Origin: Hirsutella rhossiliensis
Lineage: Eukaryota; Ascomycota; Sordariomycetes; Hypocreales; Ophiocordycipitaceae
Length of the DNA stretch: 64,000 nt
Direction of reading: 5' to 3'
Assembly: GCF_020360975.1 (NCBI RefSeq)
Contig: NW_025408676.1
Span: 2,356,001 to 2,420,000 of the forward strand
The notes beneath the pieces are model-generated. The model did not search any database. It was given only the letters and a program-made list of their open reading frames with translations, and was not told the origin of the DNA. Positions 1 through 11,139 of the stretch are shown piece by piece. Position numbers and translations under genes: made by a program. Positions within the stretch are counted from its first letter, which is position 1; every line of letters starts with the position of its first letter.

Positions 1-2385
1 TCGGTAATGTTGAACTTTGGCATCGATACTATCTTAAGGAAGCTAGTAAAACGGCTGTGAAAGTGATATGCTGCGATATGAGGGTTTTCAAGGAGATTCC
101 GGAACGCAATAGCACCCTTACCACGGCTATCAGCCTCACGCCATTCAACATATGACGGCATGTGTCTCTGGAGGCTATCCCAGTGAAGATCAGCAGCTGA
201 GAAGGTGAGGAAGACACCAGGACAGGTAAGGCCGTGGACGAGGGCCTCAAGCTGATGTCTCTGGCCGCCCCAGTAAGCTCGTGTGCCTTTTAAGCTGCTT
301 GAGAAGCGCACAATGGAGCTCAGGAGTGCACGAGATTCCGGGTATCTTCCTCAAAGGCATTGCGTAATTCATCCATGTCAACTCGCTGCTGCAGGCCAGG
401 CCTCTTCACAAAGAAGGAACTGTGAGAGTTAACCTGTTGCCGCATAAGTGTGTTAAAAGCAACATATCGAAAGCGTGGATGCCTAGCAAAACGACCATCA
501 TGGTATCTCACGGCGTGTGCGATATACTCATCGTACCGAATTGTCCTCTGACGAGGTGCCACAAAGTCTGCCTGCCCAGTAGGGTAAAGGGTAGGAAAGG
601 CGAGAGACAGCAGAGGCTGGGAACGATTGAACTCATTGAGAGGCGTAGATCGGATATTAGGCATCTCGATGTGGGCCTGGCGCAGAGGGATCTGCTCGGG
701 CGGTACGGGTTCGTGATCCTCAAGCTGAGCCCGGAGACGCTCAAGGTCAGCCTGCGCTGCAATGAAGTTTGGGACTGCTGCTGCATCGTAGTCGTCGATG
801 CCAGCTGCATCAGCATTCTCAACAGCCTCAGGGTCAGGGTGCTCTATAGGATGTTGCTCTGCTTGCACGCCCTCAGGCACAGCGACTTCCTCGGCAAGCA
901 TTTGATCAACCACATCACCGTCGTTTGGTAGCTGACTTAGGCGTTCAGCGTCAATAATGATATCTCGATAGCCAGGGTGGTTAAGTTGAAGGTGCTCCAG
1001 CCAGACGCGAATGTGACCTTGCCGAACACGGAATTGACGTCGAAACTGCCGGACGACGTGTGGCTGGTTCGTTGAATCCCGTGGGCGTAGTATGATGATG
1101 TCCAATTCGCGCGGCAGAAGAGGAAGCTGCGTATAGACGTGGCCAATATCCCGTAAGAAGTTAATGACATGACCACGATACTTATACTGCTGGCCACGGT
1201 ACTGGAAAACCTGGATGTGGACATGCACCCGCGCAATGAGCATCTCCTCGACTTGGGATAGTTCTGGGAGCTCGTTGGGAACGCTGCCGAGATCCAGGTT
1301 ATTTTCCTGGGAGAAGAGGAAAGGTTCGTGAGGCTGCCTTTTCCCATCGGCGTCACGACGACGGCAGGCAGAACAGACATCATTCACAAGGACCAGGTTG
1401 AACCAGGACTCCTTGCATCGACTGCAATACTCAAGAGACTCAGATTCAAGCCTGTCGTTCCACAGATTAAGGAGGTCCTGATCACTCTGAGAAATGGCCT
1501 GTGCGTTGAGATCGCCGGCAAAGGGCCCAACGATGTCCAAAGGAGGAACGTCTTCATCGGCCTCGTTGCCTTGGATAGATTGTAGGCTTGCAGGGACAGA
1601 AAGGCCAATGCGAGGAACCAGGGACAGATTCAAATCGCCTGCTGCAAAAGCAGAAGAGGCTGGAGACGACACGTTAGAAGGGCTGCTTGACTGCGGATAA
1701 GAGAGATGAGAATGTGTTGCTGACCGCGGAATGGAGAGCGCAAGAAATGAAGGGACGGGAGACGAAGGGGCCGGCTGCATAGAAAGCAACTGGGAGGTGC
1801 GTTGCGTTGCGGATGGCTCATGGCCTTGCCGTCTCTCTATACGATGATGTCGACTGATGGCAACTTGGCGGGCGTGTGCCCTTGCATGGCCTGGACTATC
1901 CTCTGGCCGAATGCCCCGAAAGAACCTCCTAGGGGTCCGAGTGCGAGGCTGTAGTGGAGGTAGGCGTAGCGGAGGCGGGGCAGGACGAGGCTGCAGAACA
2001 GGCAGAGCAGGCAGAGCTGAAGGTGTCTGTGTAGCTGTAGGCCTACGCGCCGTTGGACTCTGCACATCCACGCTTGCATGTCGTTTGTGGATCGCTGAAA
2101 GGCCTCGAGTAGCTGCCATTAAGCGTTGAGCCTAGGTGAAGGAAGATTAGCAGACAAATTGGGGAAAGGAGGCAAAGGAGAAACGCACACCACGATTATA
2201 AACCTGACGACAGGGAGACATTTTCTAGTGCGCCTAGACGGGTCAATCAGATGAATGAATTGATCGTCTTGCTTGAACTGGTGGCATTGAATGCAAAGAC
2301 GATGGGGAAGGGTATTGGGTAGATCTGAAAGGCCCCAGTGGGAGGAGGATCCTCGGAGGAGACGGAGACGGCATATAGATGTCAT
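1..2385 (-). pseudogene. Helitron RepHel protein, N-terminal half (Helitron-1, cut by window edge)
   Basis: This is the start of a rolling-circle transposase/helicase of a Helitron, read right to left and leaving the window at base 1. The main open frame (2119-320, 599 codons) has a Pro/Arg-rich head, a four-cysteine cluster (CSRC...CSAC) and a DUF6570-like block. The beginning of the Helitron_like_N domain follows (SLAFPTLYPTG). After a one-base slip in the GGG at 340-342 the domain continues in the next frame with AYWGGQRHQLEALVHGL and LTFSAADLHW, so the catalytic HUH part lies beyond the window. A first exon is likely at 2385-2191 (LCIQCHQF, CxxC) with a 59-bp intron at 2132-2190 (GTGTGC...GCTAATC...CACCTAG) that joins the frames exactly. 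The family is clear. The frameshift may be a real defect or a homopolymer error. Confidence 0.85.
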
Positions 2386-2659
2386 ATAGGCAACTTTCTA
2401 GATGATTAATTTACCAGATTTCGAAAGGAGGACTAACGTCAAAGGAAACAATGCCAAAGGATTCGAAAAGAAGTTCAATGTCAAAGGATATCAAGAATCG
2501 AAATTTTCAAGAGTAAATTGGGACTTTCCCCTGCGCGGGGCCCTGGGGCTACGCCTGCGGCCGGCATTTTCGCCTGCAGCGGGCTTTTCGCCTGCGGCGC
2601 TGCATGCCACGCGATTCTTGCGGCGTGATTCTTAGCATCATATTTGCCAACAGCAGGCA
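2386..2659. other. Presumed 5' terminal region of Helitron-1, GC-rich short repeats
   Basis: No gene is seen here. On the minus strand, upstream of the Helitron start, the motif GC(C/T)GCAGGCG recurs at about 2540-2605, followed by an A/T-richer stretch with repeated TCCTTTG(A/G) words (about 2405-2495). Position suggests the 5' leader or terminus of the Helitron. I could not fix the 5'-TC end. Confidence 0.35.
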
Positions 2660-3034
2660 TTTCTACAGCTCAAGCTCCAGATGCAACAATGCATTAATAT
2701 AAGGCGCGCGCTGTGTGACGTCTGTTGCGGCAAAAGGTGCCCTCTCCACGGCAAAGGCACGGGTAAACTTTTTGGGCCAATCAGGAGCACTCTTTACGGT
2801 GTGAATAAATTTACTGCGTACAGTATACATGAGCTCTGACCAATCATAACGTTGCCCACGGATAAACTCTGGGTAAATCTGACCAATGATGGTTCTGCAA
2901 ATTGTGAGTAGGGCCAATCAAAACGCTGGGCTAGCAAAACAGTGGAACGCACTTTTTCCTCAGTAAAGAAGCACAGCTGAATCTGCGCACTGCGTGTACT
3001 TCGTCACTTCGTAGCACAAATTTACAGCTTTGCT
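2660..3034 (-). mobile_element. MITE-A copy 2 (TA target, non-autonomous DNA element)
   Basis: This stretch is a diverged inverted copy of the element at 33201-33577. The right end reads inward as AGCAAAGCTGTAAATTTGTG and is followed by TA. The inner part shares blocks such as CAATGCATTGTTGCATCT and several ATTGGTCAGA-like words with the other copy. The left end (2660-2690) is eroded and does not match the expected terminal repeat. There is no coding capacity. A TA target and terminal repeats fit a Tc1/mariner-pogo type MITE, but the superfamily is inferred. Confidence 0.7.
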
Positions 3035-3036
3035 TA

Positions 3037-3835
3037 ATGAGGAAGCCGTCGAGAAGGCGTCATATCGGTCTCTCGAGCTTGTACAGAAACAGGCACTAGC
3101 CGCCTCGGCCGGCCTCCTCAAACCACAAGAGCGGCCACTTGGGGAATGTGGGACTAGCTTCACTGCCCAATACGGGCTGCCCTGCAAGCATATTATCGCC
3201 TCGTACCTCCAGGTCCAAGGGGAGGGGACTAGCCGCAAAGCTATAGCTACAAGACCCTTGCCCTTGAACTTGTGGGACAACCACTGGCTTCTACGGCAGG
3301 ATCTTGCCGTCACAGACCCATACAGACGAATTCGCGATCCTCGAGTCATTGCCCGGCGCCGCAGACCAGCCAGAGCCATTATCCATAGCCTTTGCACCTG
3401 TGGCCACGACTGCAGCCGTTGCAACAGCCGCTGTAACTACACCTGTGGCCTCGTCAGCAGCAGCAGCAGCAGCTACCCCACCAGCTTCGCAACAGCCACA
3501 GCCTCGCGGGCAACAGCAACAGCGGCAGCCAGTCTTGCAGACAGTGCTTTCGCGGCTTGAGGCTATTGGCAACTACCTTGGCATTGGGCCGGCTATAGCT
3601 TCGTGGCCGGTGTCAACACCACAAGCAACGTCAACGCCACAAGCCGACATCGTGATCCGTCAAAAGCCTACACAGCCGACCTCATACCAGCAGCCGCAGA
3701 CTTTCCGGCGCTCAGAGTCTGCCACCCAACTTGCGGCGGCTACCTCCGCCTTCGAATATCACGAGCCGCCGCGGCCGCCGCCTCAAGGAGGGTCTCAACG
3801 GGGGCATCGCGAGCGCCCTCGTCTCTTTACCCTTG
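3037..3835 (+). pseudogene. Mutator-like (MULE) transposase, C-terminal fragment
   Basis: Only the C-terminal end of a fungal MULE transposase remains. It carries the SWIM-type zinc motif (ECGTSF...GLPCKHI) at about 3147-3200 and then the family-typical segment with HWLLRQDLAV and DPYRRIRDPRVIARRRRP. Near 3385-3400 the reading frame slips. The low-complexity tail rich in Ala, Thr, Gln and Pro continues in another frame (3304-3888), including LSRLEAIGNYLGIGPA. The DDE catalytic core is absent. The fragment abuts MITE-A on the left and a Gypsy PBS/LTR piece on the right, so it is a truncated relic. SWIM fingers bind DNA in this family. Confidence 0.75.
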
Positions 3836-3961
3836 TTACGGGGTCAGCACTGTTGGCACAGGTGCTGGGCGTAATTGATGTAAATTGAGCTACAAAGAGT
3901 GTAAAGGGGAGACGTGTCTACATCGCTCCTTTAGGAGTCGTGTCCGTGGCGCTCGCACGTG
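3836..3961 (-). repeat. Partial Gypsy LTR plus PBS-side internal sequence
   Basis: The 15 bases TTACGGGGTCAGCAC followed by TGTTGGCACAGG match the junction between the internal region and the 5' LTR at 12606-12630. LTR identity runs to GCTCGCACGTG at 3961 and then stops, so the last third of the LTR is missing. This is a remnant of a second copy of the same element family in the same orientation. It differs from the full LTRs by one C in a homopolymer (CTCC versus CTCCC). Confidence 0.85.
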
Positions 3962-4215
3962 CTTCACAGTACTCCGTCCATGAGGTCATTCTATTCATCA
4001 GGTCCAACACGAGCTCGGAGTAGTACTCATCACGGAACATAGTCTCTACGAACCTCCGTCCACCCTCGTCTCTTGCACGTCGGGTGCAGTTGTCGGCCGA
4101 CAACTTCATACTTCGACTTGCAATAGCACCTAGAGAGCGTACCTGGTCTGATATAGCAATACCATATCCTATATTCTCAGATAGCTTGCATCTCGGTTCG
4201 ACAGCAGATAACATC
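3962..4215. other. Unassigned sequence between two Gypsy LTR copies
   Basis: These 254 bp separate the truncated LTR piece from the full LTR at 4216. A minus-strand frame is open across the stretch (98 codons, 4214-3918), but I recognise no domain, and it runs into the LTR piece on its left. The stretch may be old flanking DNA or part of another repeat. Confidence 0.3.
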
Positions 4216-4374
4216 TGTTGGCACAGGTGCTGGGCGTAATTGATGTAAATTGAGCTACAAAGAGTGTAAAGGGGAGACGTGTCTACATCGCTCCCTTTAG
4301 GAGTCGTGTCCGTGGCGCTCGCACGTGACTAGTCTGGCCATGCCAGATCTACACATCGGGGCGTAGCCCTTACA
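4216..4374 (-). repeat. Gypsy 3' LTR
   Basis: In plus orientation it begins TGTTGGCACAGG and ends GCCCTTACA. Read on the element strand it is TGTAAGGG...CCAACA, the usual TG...CA. It is 159 bp and differs from the 5' LTR (12622-12781) only by one C in the CCCC run. It contains CTCGCACGTGACTAG (4318-4332), an E-box-type word also present in the Copia-1 LTR. Confidence 0.93.
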
Positions 4375-4381
4375 TTAGCCC

Positions 4382-5158
4382 CTACTCCTCTCTGGCGCTG
4401 GTGCCCTTTTCCTGTCCCTGGTCCCCTACAACGATCGTAGGGCCGTCGTCTATAGGGTCTGGTGCCGTTACTATCGACGGGGCGTCGCCATTAGTCCTAG
4501 CCCGTAGTGGTCCGCGTATTCTCTTGCCCTGTATCTGCAGCTGTGGTTGTATTCCTTCGACTTGCCCCTGGATTTGGGCCGGCTGTGCTTCCGTTGCCAC
4601 TCGTCGGTGCTGGTATGGTCCCTCGTTTTCGAGAGCCGGGCCGTATCTCTGTTCGTACTTATCCAAGGCCGCTGTCTGTTGCATATTGTCTAAAGAGGTC
4701 CAGGTCGGGTCTTGCCAACCTTGCCAGCGTACAAGGACTTCCGCCTACGGCCGCGGCCGGTTCTCTTCCACCTAGCGCATAGTATTTCCTCTACTACTTG
4801 GTGAGCCTCCCGTCTACTTGGATAGATGGGGTTGAGCGTCTGTGCGTTGCTGACCAGGCATTGGGTCCGTCCCCGCTCTCCGGAGTTGGTCGACGTGGAA
4901 CCTATTATAGCAGCCCCTCGGGAGGTCTGCTAGTTCAACCGTGTACGGGTCGAGTACCTTGCTTATCGTATACTTAGCGTGCAGCCAGTCGAACTTCTTC
5001 TTAGGTCGCTCTGACGCGTAGTTCCGTAAGTCAAGCCAAACCTTATCGCCTACTTCGAAGCGTTCTGCCGCGTTCCGTCGTCTGTTAGCGAAGCGTTCTT
5101 GTTGCTGCGTAGCTGTCGCCATTGATGCTTGGCAGAGGTCCGTAATCTGTTGTAGTTT
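4382..5158 (-). pseudogene. Gypsy integrase C-terminus and chromodomain
   Basis: This is the distal end of the pol polyprotein. The segment with FEVGDKVWLDLRNY and FDWLHAKYTISKVLDPYTVE is the integrase C-terminal (GPY/F-like) module. After a frame change near 4750-4810 comes the chromodomain core VRWQGWQDPTW and then a Gln-rich tail (MQQTAALDKYEQRYG...). In chromoviruses this domain guides integration to heterochromatin. The upstream half of the integrase lies across the hAT at 7941-8384. At least two frameshifts are present. Confidence 0.85.
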
Positions 5159-5166
5159 GGTAACAA

Positions 5167-7940
5167 CAGTGTTGCTAATAATATGACAATAAAGTAGTAT
5201 ACTGCAGTATATACAATACAATACGCGATTTCTCATATTGTACCAATACAATATGCTCGCCGTCATATTGTGACGATACAATATAGCGCCTTCCATACTG
5301 GCAATATATGGCTTGTATTGTTTGTATTGGTTGGTAGTCATTCGCCTTTCCGTTCCCCAATTCGCGCCAATATGATGACGCGTCAAAAAACACGCGTAAA
5401 TATAAGCATGTTCTATGTATTGTTTTTCGTCTGGCGGACCTCCAGGACGTAAAAGTTTCCTATTGGCGCACGGAAACGCGTAAATGTATGTATAAATCCA
5501 GACCTACAGGGTAGCGGCTCGCCGTCCAAACACTGTTTTCCTCCTCAACCCCGCTTTCCCACCCCAGGACTTACAAGCAATCTCGATGCCTCAACAACGC
5601 CTGCCTTTTGTTCAAACATCGCCGCGACGGGATTCGTCAATATCAGACGAATACTCGGAGATTTCCAGCCCACGGTTGCATGATCCAGATGAGACCCAAA
5701 CCACTGAATGCCAATCGTCGCAACCTCGCACGGCCTCCATAAACCCTTCGGCCAAGCCAAGAACATCATGGGTCTTTTCTCATATGCCAGACGAGGACAT
5801 AGAGACGAAATACTACAATCAGCGGACCGGAAAAGAAGAATGGCGCTGCAAACACTGTGACAAAACGTATTGCTGTTCCGGTGGAACTGCGGCCCCAGCC
5901 AAGCACCTTACGGATCCTCCTCCTGACGGTCACGGCCTCCCAAAGGCGCGCCACGAACTGCCAAAGTCACGAATATACGAACTATTCTCGAGATAGCTCG
6001 TGTTACGGCCAAAGAACATCCCCGAAAACGCCGTCGGCTCAACGATCAATCCGGAGACTCGATCGACCCAGACCAGCTCGAAGCTTTATACGTAAGGTTT
6101 ATTACGTCCTGTTCTCTCCCATTTAGGCTTGTGGAATGCCCAGAATTCCGAGCATTCTTAGCCTACCTCAACGCCGATATCGATACTTGGCTTCCAGATA
6201 CACACGAGACCATCAAGAAATGGATTATGCGGCAGTACGAAGGTCAGAAGGAGAAGGTCAAGCAGCGCATCCAGTCAGCAAAGTCAAAAATTCATATCAG
6301 CTGCGACCTATGGACTTCCCCCAACTCTTTGGCCATCTTAGGCGTAGTTGCTCATTACGTTGCAGAAGACAGTCAGTTGGAACACCATGTCTTGGCTTTG
6401 AAAGACATCGACAGTGAGCACGACGGATATCACCTGGCAAGGGCAATTTTGGAAGTGGTTGATGACTGGGGTTTGCTTCCAACCTTGGATATTTTGTGAT
6501 GGACAATGCAGGCAATAACGATACAATGATGAGATCTCTTTCCTTGGTAAGTACGGCGCACTGTTTTTCTGACTGGCCCTAACATTTACAGGCCTTCTAC
6601 GTCGATATGACATTCGATACGATCCCAAATCTCACCGACTCCGCTGCCAAGGTCACATTATCAACCTTGCCGCCAAAGCTTTCCTCTTCGTTACCGATAA
6701 TGAGAAGCTCAAAGACGACGAACGTGATGGGCATAATGTGACACTAAAAGAGATCGAGGCGTGGCGGAAAAGGGTCCCCTTGGCAAGCTCCACAACTTCG
6801 TGGTTTTCGTCCAAAGTAGTGTTCAGCGTCGCCAAAAGTTTCTGGCCATCAGCCATAATCGCAAGCTTGCGCGAGATAATGACACGAGGTGGAGTTCGTG
6901 GTACACCATGCTACGAGCGGCCTTGCATCTTAGAGGCGCAGTCGAGGGATATTTCAACAAATGGGTGGAAGGAGATTGTGCCGGAGACGAGCTCTCCCGA
7001 GGAGTGGGTCATCCTCGAGAAGATCAAGTCTTTCTTGGAGAAGCTTAAAATGACGACAAAGGCCCTTGAGTCATCGTTTGCAACTCTTGACAATGTTCTC
7101 TTGGCTATGGACTTCGTATTGGCGCAATTCGAAGCAGGAAAAGAGGCACATATCGACGATCCGATTATGGCACCAATGTATAACTCGGGCTGGGCGAAGA
7201 TGGATAAGTACTATTGTCTTACTGACGAATCGCCTGCCTACGTCGCTGCGATTGTGCTTCACCCTTCGCATAAATGGCACTACATACACGAAAACTGGAA
7301 GAAGGAGGGCTGACTCGTCAAAGAAGCTGATGGAGACACTGTGGGATGATTATAAACCTGTGGAGCCGCCTTCTCTATCTGAGGTTCCGTTGACGACCAC
7401 GAACGAGTTCTTGAATTGGAGAAACAAGCACCTACAACCAGCACTTATCACAGACGAGTACGAGCGATATTGTAAGTCTGAACGGGTTTATGGGTTCACA
7501 AGCGCCCTCGCATGGTGGCTGGAGGAAACACAGCAAAAGAACTACCCATACCTGAGCAAAATGGCGGTGGATATACTGTCAATTCCCGCAATGTCTGCTG
7601 AGCCCGAAAGACTCTTCTCTGGGGCAAAAATAACCATCACAGACCGTCGAAATCGACTTGGGAGTGATGTAATTCAGGCATTGGAGTGCTTGAAGTCATG
7701 GTTTGGGATACAGGATTTTCAGGGTGACGATATTTCAGCAACGACGGTTGAATAATGAGGGTCACGTGGGATATACGGGATATATTGTTTTACTGGCAAT
7801 ATATTTGGTCACTGGCAATACAATACAATATGGACCAATGCCATATTGCGCAATACAATACGCACCTCTTGACAATACAATAATATTGCGAGGGGTCCAT
7901 ATTGCCAATATACGTATTGTTTATATTATTAGCAACACTG
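5167..7940 (+). mobile_element. hAT DNA transposon (hAT-1), complete ends
   Basis: The ends are inverted repeats: CAGTGTTGCTAATA on the left and TATTAGCAACACTG on the right. They are flanked by a perfect 8-bp duplication GGTAACAA (5159-5166 and 7941-7948), diagnostic of hAT. Both subterminal regions (about 5170-5290 and 7770-7925) are packed with CAATACAATA and its complement, the expected transposase-binding repeats. At 2774 bp with a nearly full-length transposase it is an autonomous-type copy. It sits inside the Gypsy integrase gene. Confidence 0.96.
5586..7755 (+). pseudogene. hAT-1 transposase
   Basis: This encodes the cut-and-paste transposase of hAT-1. A BED zinc finger (WRCKHCDKTY...HL) lies near 5845-5910. 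The core follows, with the RNase H-like segments ISCDLWTSPNSLAILGVVAH, YFVMDNAGNNDTM and RARDNDTRWSSW-like sequence. The C-terminal hAT dimerisation domain (MAVDILSIPAMSAEPERLFS) is at about 7560-7730. A likely 45-bp intron lies at 6547-6591 (GTAAGT...CCTAACATTTACAG). The frame changes near 5960, 6490, 6590, 6780 and 7020-7310, each by one base, so as written it cannot be translated whole. Confidence 0.88.
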
Positions 7941-8384
7941 GGTAACAAATTTCTTTGCCCTGGTTTCTGGCGAATGCTGAGGATACTCTTCCGCATATGC
8001 TTCCGTAACGAGGGGAACTGGTGACTTCGGCTCATAGCCGTGTATAGCGAAGAATGGGGACATCCCTATAGAGGTATTGACCCGACCGTTTAACGCCATC
8101 TGAGCCGCGGGAACCCACTTATCCCAGTCGTTCTGGTTCTGGTTAATCACGGCGCGGAGGTATGCCTGTACTTCTTGGTTCATCCTCTCAGGGCCTCCGT
8201 CGGTTTGGGGGTGGTACGCCGTGCTTAGCTGCTGGTCGATCCCCAGTAACTTGCACATGTGCCTCCAAAAGCGGCCTACCCAATTCGAGCCCCTATCGCT
8301 CGTTATAGCGTCGGGCCACCAGTGGTAGCGGGCGAAGCACCATAGAAAACGCTCTGCACATGCTTCCGCTTCCATCGTTGGCAT
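7941..8384 (-). pseudogene. Gypsy integrase core, part upstream of hAT-1
   Basis: This holds the catalytic core of the retroviral-type integrase: ITSDRGSNW (second Asp) and AYHPQTDGGPERMNQ (catalytic Glu), then MALNGRVNTSIGMSPFFAIHG. The frame runs straight into the hAT-1 left-hand target duplication, which shows that hAT-1 landed in coding sequence. Between 8384 and 8845 the sequence continues integrase (zinc-binding region) in broken frames. Confidence 0.85.
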
Positions 8385-11139
8385 CGGTTCGAGTATAACT
8401 TCCTTACTTAGCCGGTCCTTGATAACCCAGAGGCAGCGGTTACCGTTCGCAAGGGGAGGTCCGTAATAAAGTCCATCTGTATCTGGCGGAAGAAGCGGTC
8501 CGGTACGGGTAGCGGTCTAAGTAGACCCTTTATGCTCGCGCCATATCTTCGTACGGCCGCAGACATCGCAGTTACGCAAGAAACGTCGGATATGCTGTTG
8601 CATTAGCGGCCAGTAGAAGTCCCTGGATACGGCTTCTATCGTCCCTTCCGTCCCGGGTGGCCTACTACATGGGAGTCATGAACCTTCTGGATTAAGGAGC
8701 CCCGTAATTCGTTTAGCGACTCCTGCTCTAGCGGTGCTGCCTTGGCTGCTGCTTCTGTCGTGATCGGTGCGCCTGGCACCCATAAGCGGCCACGTAGTCG
8801 TAGGTGCCCCCGAGGATCAATAAAGCACTCGGCGACTTGTACCTTCAGCTTAAGCTTGGGGTCGAGGACCGAGATCCGTTTCGTACCGCGTTATAAACGC
8901 TTGTAAAGACTGGATCCTGGTTTGCCGTTTGCTGCCATAATTGTTGTAGCTCTGGGTCGTGGAAAATCGTGTGTTCTTCTTCGCCTTCTCCCGCTTGAGT
9001 CGACGTTACTCCGACGTAGGTACGTAGGGCTGCTTCTGGAATAAGCTGCATATCTCGTGCTTCGTGATCCGCTTCGTTTGGTCGGTCCTGTTCGCGGCGA
9101 GAGAGCGCGTCTGGCACCACTGCTTCCGTCCCGGACGGTACTGGAGCTGGAAGTTAAAACGCGAGAGATATTCAGCCCAACGTGCCTGCCTTTCCGAGAG
9201 CTGTTGGCGCGTCATGAAATACTCGAGGTTCTTATGGTCGGTAAGGATAACGAAGTTATCACAGCTTCGTAGCTCGGCTGACCATTGTTCGAGACAACGA
9301 ATAATAGCGAGCATTTCCTTATCATGGATTGGGTAGTTGCGCTCAGCCGGTGATAGCTTCTGCGAGTGGAACGCTACTGGCTTGCGTTGTCCGTCGACTT
9401 CCTGCGTAAGTGTGCCCCAAGCGCCCAGCCGCTACAGTCTGCTTCTACGAAGGTTGGCCTCTCGAAATCCCATTGAGTAAGAATAGGGCGTTCGTAAATA
9501 GCGTCTTTAGTGTCTGGAACGCCATATCGTGCTCGTCCGTCCACTTGAACTTAGTCCCCTTTCCTGTTAGTGCTGTTAGGGGTGCAGTTATTTCCGAGGC
9601 TTGCGGTATAAATATCCGGTAGTAGTTAACGAATCCTAGAAAACTGCGCAACCCCTTCTGGGTAACGGGGACTGCCCACTCGACTATTGCTCGTATCTTG
9701 TCGGGATCTGCCTGAATGCCAATTCCTGCGTGAATAATGAATCCTAGGTACTTAATCCGCTTGACTCCAAATTCGCATTTCTCCGGGTCTAGGTGTAGTC
9801 CATGCTCGGCGAGGCGTTCTAAAACTAACCGTACCTTCCGGAAATGGTCTTCTCTGCTCCCGCTCGAATAGATAAGTATATCGTCCATATAAGCAGAGGC
9901 GAACTCGTCGAGGTAGTCTCGTAGGATACCGTTAATATACCGCTGGAAGGTTGCTGGCGCGCCACTTAGCCCGAACGGGGTAACCATCCATTCGAAGAGA
10001 CCGTACCGGGTGCGGAACGCTGTCTTCCACTCGTCTCCTTCTGCAACCCGTACTTTATGGAACGCTTGTACCACGTCGACCTTCGTGAACCACTTCGCAT
10101 CTTTTAGGTTGCGAAGTGTGTCCCCTATTAGAGGAAGGGGGTAACGGTCCGACTTAGTGATTGCGTTCAACGCTCTGTAGTCACAACAGAATCGCAGCCC
10201 GCCACCTGGTTTCCTCACAAACAGGACTGGAGCTGCTGCTTCTGAACTGCTTGCACGGATAAATCCTTTATCCACTAGGTCTCGTAGAGTCTTCTTAAGA
10301 ACCAGGAGTTCCTCTCGTGACATACCGTATAGTGCTCCATACGGTAGTGGTAACTGCTGGCCATTCGGGTCCTCCTTGATTCTGATTTCGTGGTCTATGC
10401 CTGGCTTATGAGGATTCAGCTTATCAGCTTCCTTCTTCATAAATAGAGGCAGTAAATCGTGGAACCGCTGGGGTATCGTTCGGCGTAGCTCTGCTTCTGA
10501 CATGGGTTTCTTTGGTGATAACGCCCTTTCGATATCCTTCATGCTGATAGCGAAAATCGCCGTGGCAGCTGCCTCTCTTCCTTCCTGCTTGCGGATCCTT
10601 TCAAAGTAACCCACAAAGGTACTGGCTAGTACGTGCTTTGCTTCTTCGAACTCCTTGGCTTTCGCAGAATATTCTCCTTCCCCGAGGTGATCTACCCAGT
10701 CTTGTGTAGGTTCATGCCATAGTCGTTTCTCGTGGGGCACTGAGTACGACTTTGTGTGGCATAACCAGGGTTTTCCTAGGATTAGGGGGAATTCCAATCG
10801 GGGCACCACGTAGGCACAGATCGTCTGTATGTGGCCGTTGACCTCCATTGATAGCCATACGAGGCCCCTAATCGTTGCTCCTTCCATTGCCCCTGATGCT
10901 CCTGTAATAGCTCGCGGTGCTATTTCCACTATAGGAACTTCCAACTTCTCGACGACTTCTTCGTCAACCGCGGCGTAGCACTGGCATCCCTCGTCTACGA
11001 GTGAGGAGAAGAGATTGGTCCTATTGATAATGCTTCGAATTATTGTAGGACCAACTTCCATTTTTCCTGAGAACTTCTCTTCTTTGCCACTGCTCCGTTC
11101 TTTGGCCTCGAGACCCGTCTTTGTTTCGAGGCTACGCAT
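8385..11139 (-). pseudogene. Gypsy pol: protease, reverse transcriptase, RNase H
   Basis: The 564-codon frame (11139-9445) begins with a retropepsin-like stretch in which the catalytic triplet appears as LVDEGC rather than D-S/T-G. The reverse transcriptase follows, with FVRKPGGGLRFCCDYRALN and YMDDILIYS (YxDD active site). RNase H continues in shifted frames (9314-8845), with VILTDHKNLEYF and LSRFNFQLQYRPGRK. The polyprotein converts element RNA to DNA. Frames break near 9445, 9120 and 8845. The odd protease triplet could be a real loss of activity. Confidence 0.9.

Noticed and set aside
2402..2635. Plus-strand protein-coding gene (77 codons)
   Set aside because: The frame is made of repeated TCAAAGGA and GC-rich words and lies in the presumed Helitron 5' region. 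No domain.
3459..3475. CAG trinucleotide repeat as a regulatory feature
   Set aside because: A short run inside the low-complexity tail of the MULE transposase; no further significance seen.
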